Assembly (NCBI RefSeq): GCF_029873635.1
Contig: NC_080422.1
Location: 58,191,889-58,255,888 of the forward strand
Direction of reading: 5' to 3'
From: Malania oleifera
Taxonomy: Eukaryota; Streptophyta; Magnoliopsida; Santalales; Ximeniaceae
Length of the DNA stretch: 64,000 bases
Part shown: one piece after another, positions 10,735 to 21,321 of the stretch
Layout of the letters: the number at the start of each line of letters is the position of its first letter
Position numbering within the stretch: position 1 is the stretch's first letter
The notes under the pieces: generated by a model
What the model saw: the letters and a program-made list of their open reading frames with translations, nothing else
Database searches by the model: none
Told to the model about the DNA's origin: nothing
Position numbers and translations under genes: made by a program

Positions 10735-11389
10735 TTACCATTTATCCATTGACAGTGTAGTCCTAAAGCATACCTACAATAAGGGATTCTTGTGTTAGTC
10801 TTTGGAACCCAAATTCTTTTAACTTTCTTTGTGTTGTTTTTAGTTTCATTATTGACTTTCCATTCTCCTTGAACTTTAACATACTTTCTTTTTAAAGGGC
10901 AGTTGAACATTACATGACCTTTAGCCTTACACATGTAGCAGGTGGTGTGTTTATGTTTGTTGTTTGAAGAAGTACTAGCATAGTGCTTGACTTCTTTGAC
11001 AAAGTATCCCATATATAATCTTTTATTCCTTTTATTTGTTTTACCATTATAACCAATCCCTTCTTTATTTCCATAAAGCCTTTGCTGTCCAATCATCTTT
11101 TCAAAATTTTCTTTACCGTTGGTAAAGTATATATAATTTTCTCCTTATCCTCTATTGACTTCTTAAGTTCATTCACTTCTAAATCCTTTTTATTCAAATC
11201 ATCTTCATGAGTTTTGCCTAACTTTTGAGTTACTTTATTTACTTCCTCTTCTATCTTCTTAATACAAGAGTCCTTTTCTTTTTCAATGGTTTTGAATGAT
11301 TCAAGTTGCTTTAATAGTTCTTTATTTTGATCTTTCAAGGTCATATTTCTTTTGAAAAATTTTATGAATTTTTTATGTAGAGAAAACAA
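10735..11389 (-). pseudogene. Gag C-terminal region of copia A: coiled coil and second zinc knuckle
   Basis: From 11389 a heptad-rich helix (Leu/Ile/Lys/Glu-rich, about 95 residues) is followed after a frame change by CYMCKAKGHVMFNCP, a CCHC nucleocapsid knuckle, and KRIWVPKTN just before protease. Two knuckles separated by a coiled coil and the WVPK spacer before protease fit the large Gag of SIRE/Maximus elements. Copia E has the same arrangement at 41760-42427. Confidence 0.78.
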
Positions 11390-12540
11390 TTCAGCTTATA
11401 ATTCCTTGTATGAGGGTATACTATCATAGTCTTGATTCTATTGAAGAGTAGTAGGAATTTACCTCTTTGTTATTCGCCATGAAGCATACATTTCCCATAT
11501 CTTGTCCAATTGATTCGTTTTCCATCTCGTTGGAGCTTGTGTCATCCCAAGTGGCCTTCATAGCTCCCTTCTTTTTTTTTTTCTTGTCTTTTTTTAGCAA
11601 TGGGTAGTTCAGTTTGATATGCCCTAGTTTCTTGCAGTGATAGCATATTGGAGGTTCATTCTTACTTTTATTTTCTTTTCTACCTGCCTCTCCCTTTTTA
11701 GGTTTCCTTTTATTGAACTTTCTAGGAAATATTTTATTCCTTCTATAGAACTTACCTAGTCTCGTAGTGATGAATGCTAATTCATCTTGATCTAAGTCAC
11801 TTGTTTCACTTTCCTCTTCACTTGAGCTGTGGCTAGATGCTTTTAGTACAATGGATCTCTTATGCTTTGGTTCAGGATTCCTTTCTTTTAAAGACGTTTC
11901 ATAGGTATGGAGTGAACCTATGATTTCATCTAAGGGAGTGGTCTTAAGGTTTCTATCTTCTGTAATTTATATAGCCTTTGGTTCCCATATAGAAGGAAGA
12001 CCTCTTAGAATTTTTTTAATCATTTCGTAGGTAGTATAAGTTTTTCCTAAGGCACTTAAGGAATTGATTATGTGGGTAAATCTTGTGTACATACTTGATA
12101 TGGTTTCATCTGAATTCATCTTGAATGCTTCATACTCACTTGTTAGCATGTCTATCCTATTGTCCCTAACATCAATAGTTCCCTCATATGTCACTTCTAA
12201 TTTGTCCCATATTTCTTTAGCCGTCTTGTAGGCCATGACCCTATTAAATTCGTTAGCATCTAAAGCACAGTATAAAGCATTTATAGCACTTGAATTTATT
12301 TGAAGCATGTTATAATCTGAATCAGTCATATCCTTTTTCTTTTTTGGAATCTGTTTTTCATCTACTATTTTAGTGGGAATGAGGTCTCCATCCATAGCTA
12401 CTTCCCACGCTTTCCAATCCATGTGTTGGAGATAGATTTGCATTCTCTTTTTCCAAAAGGTATAGTTGTGTCCACAGAAGATTGGTGGGCGGGTTGAGGA
12501 TTGGCCCTCTCCAAAAGAAGCTACTCCTTTGTTTGCTATT
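11390..12540 (-). pseudogene. Gag (UBN2/gag-polypeptide domain, first zinc knuckle) of copia A
   Basis: Capsid part of Gag. From about 12530 the minus strand reads STRPPIFCGHNYTFWKKRMQ, then the open frame 12443-11967 with ALDANEFNRVMAYKTAKEIW and SMYTRFTHIINSLSALGKTY, typical of plant copia gag. A stop follows WEPKAI. The first knuckle reads CYHCKKLGHIKLNY, so the last cysteine of CCHC is tyrosine. No in-frame ATG lies upstream of the PPIF segment, so the original start appears lost. Sister copies: E at 41024, D at 58700, B at 56182-56788. Confidence 0.85.
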
Positions 12541-12580
12541 TAGATCTTTTTATAGCTTCTTCTTAGGAATTTACTATAAC

Positions 12581-12597
12581 TAGGCTCCGATACCAAT
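12581..12597 (-). other. Primer binding site of copia A (tRNA-Met type)
   Basis: Minus strand directly after the 5' LTR reads AATTGGTATCGGAGCCTA, matching the common plant copia primer TGGTATCAGAGC except for one base. It sets the element's orientation and shows that 12598 is the inner edge of the 5' LTR. Confidence 0.85.
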
Positions 12598-14317
12598 TGA
12601 AATTAGGACAGCTTCCCAAGAGGGGGGTGAATTGGGTTTAAAAATATAGTTCCTTTTTAATGTTTTTGTGTTATAAAAACAAGCACAACAAACACAGCTC
12701 CAACACAATCACAAAATTAAATCAAGTCAACCACAAAAAAAAAACAAAGTAATCAATATCTTGATCTTTGTATCAATAGCCTTGTAACAAAGTGTAAATC
12801 ACGCTGAATTTATATAGCCCTGTGTTATTTCACAATTACACTTCTTCCTAGTGTTTAATTTTTAAATAAACTTTCAGTTTAATAAGTTTAGGATGATCAA
12901 CCAACGTAGTCCCTTTCAGTTTCCGCAATCAATGCTGATCAAGCCAAAAAAATTAACTTCCGATCTATTTAACAACCATACACCGAGAATTTATCAATTT
13001 TAAAGCATCCATGTAGGTTGTAAATTTTGCTAAAAAATAAAGAGTAAGGAAGAAGAGAGAGACACAAGGTTTTACGAGGTTCGGCTTATACCCAACCTAC
13101 GTCCTCGCCTTTGGCAAACCACCAAAGGATTCACTAGTTCAATTCCGTTGACGGGTGGAACAATACCGATTACAACCACTCCTTCCTTTAGGCTAGAGCC
13201 CGCCTCTCCAAACGATATTCCCTCGTTTGGTCTAACAATTCTACAACCTTGAATCATCTATAAATAAGAAACAAGACAAAGAAAGATTTGTGTACAAGAG
13301 ACACTCTCACAACAGAGTTGATTAGTACAAGATTCAGCATAAATATACTTCAAGGTAAATCAATATAAAAAGATTGAAGCTTAAATTGAATTTAGATCAC
13401 CAAATAGATTTTCCAAGTATTGAAAGATTCAGACTTTGAAGGCTCTACTTTGGAACTTGTATCAGAAGCAATTCAGTAGTTGAAGTTGGATGAACACAAG
13501 AGAGTTTGAGAGCTTCTAGAGAACTTTGATTTCTGGAAAATTTCTCGGTGTAGAAATCTTTGAAGTTTGGGGCTATTTATAGATGTTTAAAAGTAATTCC
13601 TTTCCCTCCAAGTTTTCTTGGAGTAATCCTCATGTTTTTCAAAAGAGTAGTGCCCAAGAAATCCATTTAAAAAATCTTCCCGTTGAGAATTTTAAAAATC
13701 TATTCGAGTGCCAGTCGCCTGCCATAAAAGAAACTGAATGAACCAGAATACTAGTAGTCGCCTGGCTTGACCACCTAGGTGCTTGGCTGTGCTTAAGCAG
13801 TCTCTTGGCACTCTACTACCTCTTTAAAAATTCCTTTTCTAAATTGGGCAGTCACCTGCCACATGTAGGCAGTCGCCTGGCTCTTCAACTTCACTTTATA
13901 TTCTTTAAAATCTTTTCTTCTTTTAAACCCTTATTTACTTTGATTTTAAAAACATACTTTAGATTTTTCTAAAAATACATTTCTAAGTTTCTTTTGATTT
14001 ATAAGAGCTTCAATTTAGTTTATATTGAAGCTTACATGAAGTACTTACATACACACATCCTTAAAACTCTATTCTTTTGATCTTCAAGTAAGTCCTTGTT
14101 CTTCTATGATCATATATCATCTTTGAGTTTTTGATCATCTTTCTTTCTTGAAACTTTTGTATAGGACATTCATCATGAGCTTTATCATCCATTTGAGCTC
14201 GGAGTTTCTTTAAGCTTTGCCTTCTTCTTGAAAGAGTTTCACTTGAAACAAATCATATCAAACTTATCGTGATTTGTTATCACCAAAATAAGAATTGTAA
14301 GCCTTGTTAGGCCAACA
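12598..14317 (-). repeat. 5' LTR of copia A
   Basis: Terminal repeat of 1720 bp, minus strand, from TGTTGGCCTAACAAGG at 14317 to CCTAATTTCA at 12598. TATA box at about 13571-13582 (CTATAAATAG on the minus strand), with the palindromic TGGCAGTCGCCTGCCA-like cluster upstream at 13700-13880. The copia-wide block CGAGGTTCGGC...CCTACGTCCTCGCC lies at 13065-13115. It differs from the 3' LTR mainly by scattered substitutions and the block missing there. Confidence 0.9.
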
Positions 14318-14819
14318 CTAAGTGCTACGAATCATGTGAATGTGTATATTCAGCCTTATTAGATACCATGTAAATACAAGAGTTTATATAGCCAGATTAA
14401 CACGAATGAACTACTAGTCAATCTACATAGAGTTACAATTCCCAAATTAGCCATATAAAGAGAAACTGCACATAAATACCTAAGTGCATGACTCCTAGGT
14501 TATATGCAAGTATGTAAAGGGTGTAAATCAGTCTTAATCATGGCCTAATCATCCATATTCAACAATTTTTTCCCAATGTGTTTTCCCACACCCCCCCCTC
14601 CAACTAAAGTGAAATTTTGTCCTCAATGTGAAAGCATAAGGGAGACAGAACAGATGATAATGAGGGAAGTAGAGCGTACCTAAATGAAGAAGTGAGGAAA
14701 AAGAAAAATTGAAACTAAGAGAAAAAGTATTTGAAAGTAATCTAAAAATAAATGAAATAAAACAAAAAGCAAATAAAGGAAAGAAAAACATCATAGTATG
14801 TTTGGAGGAGGCTCTGGAA
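14318..14819 (-). mobile_element. G1 internal non-coding segment (right of copia A)
   Basis: Continuation of the G1 3' non-coding region. It contains, on the minus strand, the ACATTGAGGACAAAATTTCAC stretch followed by a G-rich run near 14580-14640 that in Athila/Tat elements follows the coding part. It matches 62840-63370 of G3. No gene. Confidence 0.7.
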
Positions 14820-16700
14820 GAATTTCATCTGGTGGGTGCAGTTTTATAAATTGAATTGGTGAGTCTCCAAATTTAAGTGGCCTCAATGAATCAGTCTTAT
14901 TACTTGCATGAAAGTTAACCTCAAATGAATTAATGAACTTCAAAAATACCAAACAATACATGTGCTGATTGACTTTCTTGTTTTAACAAGAAAGGATTTT
15001 TATTCAGTATGTTTTCTAGGAAATTTACTTCTTTAAAAACTAGTTTTAGAGGGAAAGTTCTAGGAACATAACAATTACCTTTAGTTCTTCAGAAGTATCA
15101 ACATTAATATTTTTTCCTGGTTCCTTGAAAGTCAAACTCTTACCATTCTACTCAATTTCTTCATCAAATGCACCAATTACCTTACTTGCACTTGAATATA
15201 TAGCTCGGATGAGGGCTCCATGATTGCATACTACACTTAAGTATCTGGTTGGGATGACAACTCCTTCAATTTCAGGCTCGCTTCCTCCGAATTTCTTTAA
15301 CTTCATCCATCTTAGATGCAATTTCAGGTGTTAGGGCATATGTTTGTCTGTCGATGGGTATCTCAGGTCAGGAAACTTCTTCTTCACTTCTCAGAGTACT
15401 AATGACCTTCTCTATCTCAAGAGAATCCTTTAAGACATAATGTACTTGTTGATGATGTGGCCGGTATACCTGAGGATCAGACTAAGGTTGTGTAGGAAAT
15501 TCCCCTTATTCTTGAGTACTCAATGTCATGCTCATATTAGCCAATCGGTGTTTAACTCATTGATGGTGCTTTGCAATTTATTCATGGTCCAAGTGTTAAT
15601 ATGTATAAATTCTTGAAGTGTATTAGCCATCTGTTCCATGCTATCCTCAAAAGATGTTGTCGGTGAAACAATAGCTTCATTATATTGAAATTATGGAAGT
15701 GCGTAGCTATGATAGACTTGCAGTGGCTGATACTGATGCGAAGGAGCAACTGGACAATATATTGGTTGTGAAGGTGGTGCATAAGACCGAGCAGGCTGAT
15801 AAAACTATGAAAAAGATGGATTAGATTGATCATTTGTTCATGTGAAATTTGGGTGATTCTTCCATTTCGGATTGTAGGTGTTCGAGAATGGCTAATTTGG
15901 AGATTTGTTAACCTAATTTGCTGATTATATTTTATCAGAATTACTCTCCTTTTCTAATTCTTCTACCCTCCTTTCCAGTGTAGAAACAAGAACTTATAGA
16001 TCAATCTCCTCTTTGTCCTTATATTTACCTCCACCACCAATTGCGCTAAGAGGTTGCACTACCATTGGTGCCTGATTGTATTGTGTATGCCATTGTTGGA
16101 CATTTTCAGCTAAATAATCAAAAAAGGATAGTATCTGATCCGGTTGCTTGCTGAAGAGTTCTCCATTGCACATAGTCTCGACAAATTATTTGCAATCAGG
16201 AGTAAGAGTTGTATAGAAATAAATGACTAACCTCCATGATTCAAACTCGCGATGTGGAAAAGTATATATTAGATCCTTAAACCTCTCCTAGCATGCCTAA
16301 AAAGTGTTGTCACCCTTTTGCATAAACTGAATGATCTGTTCCTGAGAAAATTGAATTCTCTGTGAGGGACAAAACTTATGTAGAAATTCACATTCCATAT
16401 CAACCCAATTAGAGATAGAGTGAGATCTCAAAGAATTAAACAACATCTTCGCCTTATCCTTCAAAGAGGCAGGAAATGCACGAAATTTAGCAAATTCATC
16501 AATTCCAGCTCTAGTAATAATAGTATTGCAAGTCAACTCAAAATCCACTAGATGCTTATAAGGACACTCAAATTCCGTCTCGTGGAATTGAGGTATCACT
16601 GACCTCCTCCCATGCTTAACCAGAAAATTAAGTGCATCAATAGGTAAAGCAGTGTAAGACAGTGCAGTGATCGCGTGGTCTGTAAAAAATCCATGAGTGT
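14820..16700 (-). pseudogene. Gag of Athila/Tat-like element G1
   Basis: Ty3-type gag (Retrotrans_gag) on the minus strand. The best open part (16599-16297) reads HETEFECPYKHLVDFELTCN, FRAFPASLKDKAKMLFNSLR and ISNWVDMECEFLHKFCPSQR; the family core pattern of short hydrophobic blocks around FP.SL...A...W is visible. Downstream, broken by stops, come FKDLIYTFPHREFESWRLVI near 16200-16260 and an acidic-proline tail to about 14820 matching the ORF at 63375-64000 of G3. No protease, RT or integrase follows before the 3' non-coding region, so the element looks gag-only. Confidence 0.75.
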
Positions 16701-16720
16701 GCGTGGTGCAGGTGCAACCA

Positions 16721-16740
16721 TATATATATATATATATATA
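16721..16740. repeat. (TA)n microsatellite
   Basis: About ten TA units upstream of the G1 gag frame, followed by a T run. Ordinary simple repeat. Confidence 0.9.
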
Positions 16741-16818
16741 TTTTTTTTCAAAACTATTTTTTCATGAAGAAAATAAAAATAAAAGGGGCAAACACTAGGT
16801 TGAAACTAAATCATGCAT

Positions 16819-16840
16819 TCCCCGACAACGTCGCCAAAAA
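16819..16840 (-). other. Primer binding site of G1 (tRNA-Asp-like)
   Basis: Minus strand reads TTTTTGGCGACGTTGTCGGG just after the LTR terminus. It resembles the TGGCGCCGTTGCCGGGGA site of Athila-type elements with C-to-T type changes. It fixes G1 as minus strand with its 5' LTR to the right. Confidence 0.7.
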
Positions 16841-17520
16841 CTTGACTCACTCTAAAAATAAGCAACACAAAGGCTATCCCAAGTATAGGAGTTTTGTCAT
16901 GTAATAATTAGCCCAAGGGTCGGATTGTCTCCTCAGGGAATGCTGTTTAATTCCAAACTCATGTAAGAAGTTTACTGAACATGATTCAGATTCAGTTTCT
17001 TGGATTTTTGAGATTTTTGTGATGAAATTGAAATAACGCAAAAACTAAACTATAAACCTAACACACATAAAATTAATGACAAGAAATGGGAAACAAGCAC
17101 AATAAAATAGATGGTAACAAAATTAACTGTAGAAAATAATCCTACGTCTAACCATTCAGACAGGGAATAAAAGCTACATTTCAAATTTCAGACAAAAGCC
17201 TATAAATGAAAACTTTATTATGCAAGTGAAGCATTCAACCACAAATTCATCAATTAACTACTAACTTAAATTTAAACTTAACACAATCAAAAAACCAAAA
17301 TTAATTCCAACAATGATATTGAAAACTGACTTAAAAAATAACCCGAAGATAACTTAAGCTTCAACAATGAAAAAAAGAATAATAAAAATTGTAACAGAAA
17401 CTTTAAACAAAACTGAAAGTAATAATAATCCCAACTTTAAATTGAAGAAAAATAAAATCTTGTCAATGAAAATAAATCAAGCATTAAACTAAAAAATGAG
17501 AGAAGAAGAGAGAGACAAGA

Positions 17521-17524
<4 letters not shown>

Positions 17525-17583
<59 letters not shown>
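17525..17583. repeat. (GA)n microsatellite in the G1 LTR
   Basis: Nearly pure GA repeat of about 58 bases. Related G-type LTRs have GA/CT runs at the matching place (34456-34485, 60862-60880), so it is an old LTR component that changes length. Confidence 0.95.
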
Positions 17584-17586
<3 letters not shown>

Positions 17587-17920
17587 TTGTGAGTTGAAGA
17601 ATCCCCTGCTGCTCCTTGCTGCCCAAAGCTCCACTATGCAGCACTGCCTCCTCTTCCAAAAAAAGCTAAAGCAAATCCCTATTGAAAAGCTAAATTCCCA
17701 AAAGCAACACTAGCCCCTCCTTTTATCATGGATTCTAGCTACCTTAAGGAGAACTTTCTAGCTACGCATGGGCTAATTCATGCAGTCCCATCAATGAGCC
17801 CGCATGCCCCCTTCTTGTTCACTTGGTACGGACCCAAGAAGCCCAACTCACGTTACTACCCACGTACACGCTCCACTCATGCATTAATGTGGTCACATAA
17901 GCTTCTCATGAAGCCCAACA

Positions 17921-20233
17921 TGTTGGCCTTACAAGGCTTAAAATCTTCTTATCTTATTTTGATGCTAACAAACAAGTGGAATTTAACATATTTGTGTGAG
18001 TAATGTAGTTTCAGGGCTCATATATAATAAAGTAAGGTCAAAGTGCTCACAAGGATCAAATGAAGCTTAAATGAGTCAAAGCATGAATTTAAAGATGATA
18101 TATGAAACCTTGAAGAATATGAGGACATAAATGAGTTGTTGAAAGCCAAGGCATATTAAAGTCCAAAGAGCCAAAGAAAAGCAAAGTGAGAAAACTCAAA
18201 GAATATGAAAGCTTGAAGAAAATATGGAAGCTTGAAGAAACAAAACATGAAGACTTAAGAACCTAGAATGAGAAAAGTTTTAGAAGTTTTCATGTAAGTG
18301 CTTTAATGTTTAAAATATCGTTTGAAATATTTTGAAGCCCTTAGGTTAACTTACACCTAGATACTTTTTAAAATACCTGGAAAATATTTTTATAAGGTCA
18401 AAAATTATTTTAATAAGGTTAGAGTCATTTTTGGAATGAAAAGCAACAAAAAGAGTTTTTCTATTTGCTGTCAGTTTTTATACAACCGCATTAAGGTGAA
18501 TGTTTCTCTATCAAAAACTCATTATTTTAAAAATAGATCAACATAAAAGTTATATGATTTTCTCTTATCTTTCTTTTGACACTAAGAACACCTAATTTGG
18601 AGTTATATATAAAAAGTTATGTCCAAAACACTGAACTGGGGTCACTGCTAACAGAGAACAAGACAGAACAGGCAGAGAGTTACAGCAGCAAGTTTAGATG
18701 ACTGAACTTGCGACTTTAGTCATTTGAACCTGTGACATCAGATGACTGAACCCTGATTTTAGACATCTAACCCTGTATCCAGTTCTATTTTAAAGGGGTT
18801 TAAGGAACTTCAAATGACTGACTCGAACCTTCAGTCATCTGAACACTGTTCAATGGGAAAATTTTTTAAATTCAAATGTTTTAAAATATAGCCATTTGAG
18901 CTTCAAATTTTCTAAAAACTTGGGAAACTCTCTAAGGAAACTTTTGTAACATGGAAACAAGTTTGAAAGCCTATAATTACAAGGTTTTGCAAATCAAAAC
19001 TCATCCACCAAGAATTGCAAAATCTGCTTGCAAAGTTGAAAGCACTCTTGTTCTTCCAAAGCTCTCTTGCTCACTCATTGCAAATCTATTTTTCTGAGAT
19101 ATTCTAAAGTGCTAATTCTTCCTCCTTTGAATTCCTACTACTAATCCTCTTCTAAGAAGGATATTGGTGAATTCTACACTTGAGCTTCATTGTATTTCAT
19201 ATTGATATTTTACATTCAAAGTATATAGTGCTGAAATTGTACTAACTTGCTCTTTGAGAGAGTATACTTGTACGCAGATTATATCTTGTTTCTTGTTTCT
19301 TGTAGTTCTTTGATGATTTCAAGGATTGTTTGGATCGTTGGCTAAGCAAGGAAATATTGCTTAGAGAGGCGGGCTCTAGCCTATGTAAGGAGTGACCGAA
19401 TGAGGGAATATCGTTTGGAGAAGGCAGGCTCAAGCCTAAACCAAGGAGTGTTGTAATCGATATTGTTCCACCCATCAATGGAACTGAACTAGTGAATCCT
19501 TTGGTGGTTTGCCAAAGGCGAGGACGTAGGCTAGGTATAAGCCGAACCTCGTAAAAATCTTCGTCTCATTCTCTCTTTCCCTTACTCTTTATTTTCAGCA
19601 TATTTAAATTGTATGGATGGTTTAAATTTGAAAAGCATATCAACTACATATACTTGGAAATCAAACAAACTTAAGGTTTAATTTTGATTTGGGTTGTGGA
19701 AACCGAAAGGGAGTACGTTGGTTACACCATATCTTGCGGAAACCTTATGGGAGTACGTTACTTGGTTAACATCCCAAAGATAAATTTACCATGAGTTTAT
19801 TTGAGTTCTAAATATTTGGAAAAAGTGATTTGATTCATCTATACAGGACTTTATATCAGCAAGCATAAATTCTCATTCACTATAGGGCTTGGTTCAAATT
19901 TGGCAAATATAAACAAACAACCATCTTGAGTTGTTATATTATCAAAGTGTTGAATACTTTATATCTTGGTTTGGTTGTTTGTTGCTTAACTTGTACTTGG
20001 CAAATAAATTGATTGTTTGGCTTGAAGATATTGTTTAATTGAATGGTTGTTTAATTATGTTATTGATTGGATAAAAGAACTAAGTTCTCAATTGATTAAA
20101 GAATTAAACGAATAAGTCAAGAATTGGTTAAAAGAAATAAAGGAAGTTTAAGGTATCTCAAAAGGAATTAAAATAAATTTTTAAAATCCAATTCACCCCC
20201 TCCCCCCCTCATGGAAAGTTATTCCTAATTTCA
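17921..20233 (+). mobile_element. Solo copia LTR with intact target duplication
   Basis: LTR of 2313 bp from TGTTGGCCTTACAAGG to TTCCTAATTTCA, plus strand. CAACA occurs directly before (17916-17920) and after (20234-20238): a perfect 5-bp duplication, so the element inserted into the G1 LTR and later collapsed to one LTR. Internal order: motif cluster built on TCAGATGACTGAACC (18690-18850), TATA-like CCTATAATTAC near 18970, the copia-wide block GGCGAGGACGTAGGC near 19517, and two GGAAACC...GGGAGTACGTTGGTT repeats near 19700-19760. Confidence 0.93.
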
Positions 20234-20238
20234 CAACA

Positions 20239-20758
20239 CATATGAATTCAACCTTAGATTATGCTCATGACCTTGCCATTTAATTCCCAGCTCATAGCAG
20301 CCCACTTCATGGATTACATGCACATGTCTTGTCAGCCCAACCCATCTGAACGTTTGCACGTCTATGGTGTTTTCTTCATGCACATATCATTCATGGATAG
20401 TCCACGTCTTCATGGCTTCACCAAACATTTCTCAAGTGAGTTATTTTCATCGACGCCCTACGTGCGGGCATGTGGTTGATATTCGTGTCGAATGGCAACA
20501 AACGGTATTCAATATTGAGCTCTCTAAACACTTTAATAATCTCCTGGACTAGCAGGGTTCTTCTTTGTTTTTGAAAATTATCATGCAATAATTAAAACAC
20601 AAATACCCGTAAATTTATGACAAAAATAGAATAATTATTTTAAATTCATCAAACGAGCTCAATGTTAAAATTTTAGACATAATTAGGCATTTAATTAAAA
20701 TTGTAATCTTTAATGCATGAATTTAAACACCTAATTACACAACTTTCACGTGTAATCA
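20239..20758 (-). mobile_element. G1 LTR, outer part beyond the solo LTR
   Basis: Continues the G1 LTR after the copia insertion and ends at AACTTTCACGTGTAATCA, the reverse of the TGATTAC start also found in related LTRs. AT-rich, no gene; the two short overlapping frames near 20261-20552 show no family features. Confidence 0.7.
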
Positions 20759-21321
20759 AGAAGCATTTACTTGTCCGTAAATTTATTATCTGTTATATTC
20801 CAAGCATGACCTGAAGTGGGAGACTCACCCTGTCAAGAGTCCCGGATAGACTTAGACCTAGTTCAAAAAGTCCCGGATTGTTTTAGACCTAGTTAGTTGA
20901 ACTAGGAGCACCATTCGATAAGGTGGATTGGTTGTGGCTCAGCTCTGTAATTTGAGCTGGGTAGTGTCCACCCCATAAGGAGACTGTAAGTGGTGTCGCT
21001 CTGCCCGGTTAAAGTGAGCACTTAGTGAATCCTTGAGCTGTTGGCTTAAGGCAAAGATGTAGGCTAGTTTGGCTGAACCTCGATAACAAATTTGGTGTTC
21101 TTTCTCTACCTTATACTCTTTACATTCTAGCTTGTGCATGTTTATGTTTAAATTTATTGTGCATGGTTTAAATATTCGCATATTCTTAATCCTTATGAAA
21201 TTGGTGAATGCTTAAAAAGACCCTAAGTTGTACTATACTAATTGTGATTTGAAGTCAACCTAGGAAGAAATTTTTAAATACCCAATTCAACCCCCCTCTT
21301 GGGCATACACCATTCCTATCA
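20759..21321 (+). mobile_element. 3' part of a copia LTR split by G1
   Basis: Begins AGAAGCATTTACTTGTCCG, which lines up with the middle of the LTR at 53109-55381 (AGAAGCATTATTATTTGTACG near 54708). It ends CCCTCTTGGGCATACACC then TTCCTATCA at 21321. It holds several hairpins: GACTC/GAGTC at 20822-20841, a seven-base CCTAGTT/AACTAGG at 20888-20906, CACC/GGTG at 20909-20925 and GCTCA/TGAGC at 20937-20957, plus the copia-wide block near 21050-21100. Its left part should lie beyond the window's left edge, on the other side of G1. Confidence 0.78.

Larger units (their letters stand above)
3007..14317 (-). mobile_element. Copia element A, SIRE/Maximus-like, nearly complete
   Basis: Minus-strand LTR retrotransposon of 11.3 kb including a LINE insertion. 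Read on the minus strand: 5' LTR (12598-14317), Met-tRNA-type primer site, gag, protease/integrase, reverse transcriptase, RNase H, an extra frame, LINE insertion, polypurine tract, 3' LTR (3007-4663). Both LTRs start TGTTGGCC and end TTTCA. The right flank is CTAAG (14318-14322) and the left flank CTACG (3002-3006), a 5-bp target duplication with one mismatch; G3 keeps the unfilled site as CCCTAAGTGC. All reading frames carry stops or frameshifts, so this copy cannot make its own proteins. Confidence 0.9.
16843..20758 (-). repeat. 5' LTR of G1, interrupted by a solo copia LTR
   Basis: On the minus strand the LTR runs from TGATTACACGTG (20758) to GAGTGAGTCA (16843). Without the insertion at 17921-20233 and one target copy it is about 1.6 kb, close to the related LTRs at 33461-35239 and 60024-61690. 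It contains a conserved GCTATCCCAAGTATAGGAG stretch near 16875 and a long (GA)n run. The right flank 20759 onward is copia LTR sequence, the original landing site. Confidence 0.82.

Noticed and set aside
9814..10798. Plus-strand frames opposite the copia A integrase
   Set aside because: They are antisense shadows of the minus-strand integrase, which has clear conserved motifs.
12581..12597. tRNA gene fragments at the primer sites
   Set aside because: Only the short stretch matching a tRNA 3' end is present, beside an LTR. No cloverleaf or A/B boxes around it.
17437..17634. 65-residue frame with a long Ser-Leu repeat
   Set aside because: It is only the translation of the (GA)n microsatellite in the G1 LTR.
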